DNA from: JAVVUJ01 sp964461765
Lineage (GTDB): Bacteria > Bacillota > Clostridia > Peptostreptococcales > Anaerovoracaceae
Direction of reading: 5' to 3'
DNA: 25,546 bases
Assembly (NCBI GenBank): GCA_964461765.1
Contig: CAYWVS010000044.1
Span: 1 to 25,546, forward strand
Made by a program: the position numbers and the translations under genes. This document shows positions 22,211 to 25,546 of the stretch, one piece after another. Position 1 is the stretch's first letter. Each line of letters starts with the position of its first letter. Below the pieces are notes generated by a model. The model saw only the letters and a program-made list of their open reading frames with translations, had not been told where the DNA came from and made no database searches.

Positions 22211-23068
22211 ATGAACAATGATTCACACTTACCTTCCCTTTTGTTTCGATTGAATTCTTTACGTGCAACTTTATCTCGTGCTGAAAAGCAAGTTGTAAAT
22301 TATATTTTAAATAACCCCAACGAGGTCATTCGCTTGTCTGTATCAGAGTTGGCGGAAAACAGCAATGTCAGCGATGCTACCGTTGTGCGAACCTGCCGCA
22401 GCATGGGTTTTGACGGCTATCATGACTTTAAAATTACCTTGGCTCAAGATATCATCACCCCTCTGCAAAGCATCAACGAAGAAATCAACTCTGATGATTC
22501 CATCGATACCATCATAGATAAGGTTTTTCAAGGTGCACTGCATACCTTAAACTTTACTCACGATACTCTGAAAGCCTCTTCCATTGAAAGCGCAGTAGAT
22601 TCCATCATGAATGCCAGAAGAATCTATATCGTAGGATTGGGATTATCCCATTCCGTAGCAATTGACTTACAGCATAAGCTTTTGCGCTTAGGGCTTTTGG
22701 CTTTTGCTTTCACCGACACTCACCATCAGGCCATGGCGGCTACATACCTTTCCAAAGAGGATGTGCTCATCGCCATCAGCCTTTCCGGAAGCTCTATAGA
22801 CATCGTAGAATGTGCGAAAATAGCCAAAGCAAACGATGCTACCGTCATATCCTTGACCAACACCGGTAACTCACCTCTCAGTAAAATCAGTGATATCAAG
22901 CTTTTTACAGCCAGCAATGAAACCAAGTATCGAATGGTAGGCATGAATTCTCGAATCGCTCAGATGGCCATTATCAATTCTCTATATACCATCATAGCCA
23001 CAAAAATTCCTACAATTTCCGAAAATTTCCATAAGATTGAAAAGGCAATTGAAACCAAAAAGTATTAA
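22211..23068 (+). CDS. RpiR/MurR-family transcriptional regulator
   Basis: The 285-residue protein has an N-terminal RpiR helix-turn-helix (about 10-85; LSRAEKQVVNYILNNP, then VSELAENSNVSDATVVRTCR) and a C-terminal SIS sugar-isomerase domain (about 120-255; RRIYIVGLGLSHSVAIDLQH, ISLSGSSIDIVECAKIAK, VISLTNTGNSPLSKISD). SIS domains in this family bind phosphorylated sugars or sugar acids, so the effector is likely a phosphorylated intermediate, perhaps the product of the FGGY kinase; that link is inferred. AAAGGAG lies eight bases before the ATG. It is transcribed divergently from the FAD oxidase operon across palindromes it may bind, and ends in its own hairpin at 23073. Confidence 0.92.
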   Translation: MNNDSHLPSLLFRLNSLRATLSRAEKQVVNYILNNPNEVIRLSVSELAENSNVSDATVVRTCRSMGFDGYHDFKITLAQDIITPLQSINEEINSDDSIDTIIDKVFQGALHTLNFTHDTLKASSIESAVDSIMNARRIYIVGLGLSHSVAIDLQHKLLRLGLLAFAFTDTHHQAMAATYLSKEDVLIAISLSGSSIDIVECAKIAKANDATVISLTNTGNSPLSKISDIKLFTASNETKYRMVGMNSRIAQMAIINSLYTIIATKIPTISENFHKIEKAIETKKY

Positions 23069-23072
23069 CTAT

Positions 23073-23097
23073 AAGTGTGCCGACTAAGGGCACACTT
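23073..23097. terminator. Hairpin after the RpiR-family gene
   Basis: AAGTGTGCC (23073-23081) pairs perfectly with GGCACACTT (23089-23097) over a 7-base loop, five bases after the stop codon. The T-run is weak. As the aminotransferase gene converges from the right, it may serve both strands. Confidence 0.7.
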
Positions 23098-23180
23098 GCT
23101 ATTAGTCTATGTAGCTACAACATTCTGCCGTCTGCTTCATCAGAGTCCTTTTACTTTTGTATGTCAGCCTATTTCATTAA

Positions 23181-24587
23181 CTATTTCATTTCTGCATCCA
23201 CTTCTCCGATGGCTTCGTCGATTACCAGCATGGCTTCTTCCAAGGCATCCATAGGAATGGTCAGAGGAGGACAGATCTTCAAGGTAAATCCCGCACCTAC
23301 AGAAGCGAAGAAGAGAAGTCCTTTTTCAATACATCGGTTGGTTACTGCAAAGGCAAACTCAACATCCCCTTCTTTTTGATTAGGCTTTAGAAGCTCCAAA
23401 GCTTGTGCCAGTCCCATGCCACCGATCCAGCCTACTCTGTGAGGATATTTTTCCTTGATCTTTGCCATGCACTCTTCTACGAATTTTCCCTTTTCCTCAG
23501 CCGCTTCATCCAGTTTATGATCCACCAGATATTTTATGGATGCCGCCGTAGCCGCTGCTGCCAATGGGGATCCCGAATGGGTAGACGTCATGGTGTTTGG
23601 CTCATAGACATCCATCATCTCTCTTTTGCAAAGCACTGCTGACAATGGCAGAGAACCGCTGATTCCTTTTGCACAGGTTACTACATCGGGAATGATGTCA
23701 TAGTGTTGGAAGGCAAACATCTTGCCCGTACGGCAAAATCCTGCTTGAATTTCATCGATAAATAAGGCAGCATTATATTCATCACAGAAGGCTCTCAACC
23801 TTTTGATAAATGGCTTAGGAATTCTGCAACAAGTAGCACCGTGGTAGGCTTCTGTGATAACACCGGCCACGTTCTCAGGCTTTACTCCTGCATTTTCAAG
23901 AGTCTGCAGGAAATTATCTAAAATTTTATCCTCTTCGTAGTCAGGATGGTTGGGGTTAGCCCAGTCAAACAAATTTGGATTTGGGAAATCCGCTAAGATA
24001 ATATCGGGATCCGGATTTTTAATCCAGGTTTTCAGGTGAGGCATTCCCCCCAACATCTGAGACCCTAAGGATCTTCCGTGAAAAGCTCCGTTAAAAGTTA
24101 CGATTACATTTTTTTCGGGGTTATATTTCGTATGTGCATAGGTTCTGATTAATTTTAATGCACATTCCACGGCTTCCGTACCGGAGCTCAGCATAAATAC
24201 CTTAGAATCAGGAATGGGGCATACGCTTAAAATTGCCTCGGCAGCTGCCAATCTTTCTTCAGTGGGGAATAAATAGGTAGCCAAAAGGGGCTTATCTATA
24301 ACTTTTTGAATAGCATCTCGAATTTCTTTATTGCCATGACCTGCATTGGTAATCATAACACCAGAGGTAAAGTCAATCCATTTATTTCCATATTTATCAT
24401 AAACATTATAATCCTCTGCGTAATCCCAAACAATAAGGGGTTGACCTGCCATTGACAAAGGCTCAGCCTTTCTCAATCGATCAATAATGTCTGCAGACTC
24501 AGGCACCGGTATAGGGGTGCAAATGCATCTGTGCTTGGTATTTACCTTTGGAACATCCTTTGGAATCATTTCATATTTTCTTGCCAT
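23181..24587 (-). CDS. Class III aminotransferase (4-aminobutyrate aminotransferase-like)
   Basis: This PLP enzyme of 468 residues is fold type I, ornithine/GABA aminotransferase family. It shows DFTSGVMITNAGHGN near 72-86, the cofactor phosphate site SSGTEA (134-139), FHGRSLGSQ, the Asp of FIDEIQAG (Asp278) and the PLP lysine Lys307 in TCAKGISGSLPLSAV, then THSGSPLAAAA. It moves an omega-amino group from a substrate such as GABA, beta-alanine, taurine or a branched analogue to a 2-oxoacid; the sequence does not fix which. No strong ribosome binding site is next to the ATG: AAAGAAA is weak, and a good AAAGGAG lies about 55 bp upstream (24639-24646) without a usable start. It lies downstream of a TRAP permease gene, 105 bp away, probably in the same transcript. 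Confidence 0.88.
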   Translation of the reverse strand: MARKYEMIPKDVPKVNTKHRCICTPIPVPESADIIDRLRKAEPLSMAGQPLIVWDYAEDYNVYDKYGNKWIDFTSGVMITNAGHGNKEIRDAIQKVIDKPLLATYLFPTEERLAAAEAILSVCPIPDSKVFMLSSGTEAVECALKLIRTYAHTKYNPEKNVIVTFNGAFHGRSLGSQMLGGMPHLKTWIKNPDPDIILADFPNPNLFDWANPNHPDYEEDKILDNFLQTLENAGVKPENVAGVITEAYHGATCCRIPKPFIKRLRAFCDEYNAALFIDEIQAGFCRTGKMFAFQHYDIIPDVVTCAKGISGSLPLSAVLCKREMMDVYEPNTMTSTHSGSPLAAAATAASIKYLVDHKLDEAAEEKGKFVEECMAKIKEKYPHRVGWIGGMGLAQALELLKPNQKEGDVEFAFAVTNRCIEKGLLFFASVGAGFTLKICPPLTIPMDALEEAMLVIDEAIGEVDAEMK

Positions 24588-24692
24588 TTTTCTTTTTACC
24601 GATAAAGTTGAACTAGGTTGCTTACTTAATCGATATTCTCCTTTCTTTTACATTTCTATGGTTTAACGAATATTTAATTTTTACCTGGAAAT

Positions 24693-25546
24693 TTATCCCA
24701 TTAAAATATCAGGTAGGAATGTGGGAATCCCGGGCAAAAGAATGGATACAAATATAACGGTAATGATAATTCCCATAACCACCAGAAGGTAAGGAATGGC
24801 CTCTCCCATTTTGGCTTTGGCTATGGTCATCGAAAGGAACAGGTAAATTCCTACGGGAGGTGTCAATCCCCCTAAAATGGTGCTCATACAGAACACTACG
24901 CCGAACTGTACCATATCCACACCCATTCCCTGCAACAAGGGATAGATGATGGGCAGAATAATTGGCATGGCTGCAATGCTCTCCATGAAACAGCCGATGG
25001 CGAGCATGAGTACGATCACCATCATCATGATGTAGGTTGGATTATCTGTAATGGATAAAATAAAGTTGCAAACCTTAGGACCAATATTTTCTAAGACCAA
25101 AATGTATCCTAAAATGGTTGAGGAACCTATAATCATCATTACTTGACACATGGTAACGGTGGCTTGACTGAAAAGAGGCACCAGATCTCTCACTTTTAAA
25201 TCTTTATGTACGAAAAATCCGATTAATAGACCGTATACGCAGGCGATGCCTCCTGCCTCTGTGGCAGTAAAGATTCCGCCGATAACGCCTCCGATGATCA
25301 ATAGAGGCATAATCAAAGCCCACACGGCTTTTTTGAAAGCTACAATCACCTCACGAGGAACAAATTTTCCTCCATAATCAATATCGTGTTTCTTTGCATA
25401 TAGATAACAGAAGATCATCAAACCTAACCCGATTAAGCATCCGGGCAGAATACCTCCCAAGAACATCTTTCCAACAGACAACCCTGTTATGGATGCAAAC
25501 ACGATCATATCTATACTTGGCGGGATGACCGGTCCCAAAGAACCTC
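24693..25546 (-). CDS. TRAP transporter large permease subunit, DctM family (partial)
   Basis: The C-terminal 283 codons or so of a gene that continues past the right edge; DctM proteins are usually about 425 residues. The visible part is highly hydrophobic with about eight membrane helices and carries family landmarks: GSLGPVIPPSIDMIVFASI at its start, MESIAAMPIILPIIYPLL, and GGLTPPVGIYLFLSMTIAK near the end. TRAP systems take up organic acids, sugar acids, taurine or similar compounds with a periplasmic-type binding protein and a sodium gradient. The small permease and binding protein genes would lie upstream, outside the window. The aminotransferase follows 105 bp downstream, which suggests that the imported compound is amino-containing. 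Confidence 0.92.
   Translation of the reverse strand, partial: GSLGPVIPPSIDMIVFASITGLSVGKMFLGGILPGCLIGLGLMIFCYLYAKKHDIDYGGKFVPREVIVAFKKAVWALIMPLLIIGGVIGGIFTATEAGGIACVYGLLIGFFVHKDLKVRDLVPLFSQATVTMCQVMMIIGSSTILGYILVLENIGPKVCNFILSITDNPTYIMMMVIVLMLAIGCFMESIAAMPIILPIIYPLLQGMGVDMVQFGVVFCMSTILGGLTPPVGIYLFLSMTIAKAKMGEAIPYLLVVMGIIITVIFVSILLPGIPTFLPDILMG

Overview
The window reads as the chromosome of a low-GC, endospore-forming, anaerobic member of the Clostridia. The evidence is a spoIIAA-spoIIAB-sigF locus, strong AAGGAGG-type ribosome binding sites, AT-rich intergenic DNA, and a fermentative gene set: acyl-CoA enzymes, a fused electron-transfer flavoprotein, an iron-type alcohol dehydrogenase and Fe-S/FAD oxidoreductases. 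I see no rRNA, tRNA, transposase, phage gene or CRISPR array.

Layout. 1-25 holds only the first codons of a minus-strand gene whose N-terminus looks like an acyl-CoA dehydrogenase. 409-1041 (+) is a lipoprotein with a Cache-like sensor domain. 1192-2797 (-) is the forespore sigma-factor locus. 3081-6231 (-) is a compact mscS-nifS-thiI operon, and 6493-8298 (-) is typA/bipA. 8527-10740 is a divergent pair, an iron-type alcohol dehydrogenase (-) and crotonase (+), separated by two Rex-like operator sites. 10865-12754 (-) is a chemoreceptor with a Cys-rich PAS domain. 13209-14765 (-) is a family I CoA-transferase, and 15196-17262 (-) is an EtfB-EtfA fusion. 17677-25546 looks like one catabolic locus: an FGGY kinase, a GlpC/HdrD-like Fe-S protein and an FAD-linked oxidase on the minus strand, a divergent RpiR regulator on the plus strand, then a class III aminotransferase and a truncated TRAP transporter permease on the minus strand.

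How the genes may work together. Crotonase, CoA-transferase, Etf and the edge acyl-CoA dehydrogenase fit a butyrate-type acyl-CoA pathway. The Rex-like sites suggest that at least the alcohol dehydrogenase/crotonase pair responds to the NADH/NAD+ ratio. The right-hand locus looks like uptake (TRAP), transamination, phosphorylation and FAD/Fe-S oxidation of a small amino or hydroxy acid. Its RpiR regulator is divergent from the oxidase operon, and a palindrome overlaps the oxidase promoter. I cannot name the substrate.

The non-coding DNA is unusually rich in structure. It includes a 184-bp nested foldback before mscS, a second foldback before spoIIAA, an inverted repeat splitting spoIIAA from spoIIAB, a degenerate 33-bp tandem repeat, two related hairpin modules, and an 18-bp motif shared by the upstream regions of the CoA-transferase and etfBA genes. 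No single gene set here is clearly a new system. The best candidates for novelty are the RpiR-linked catabolic locus, the fused Etf with an internal minisatellite, and the foldback elements.
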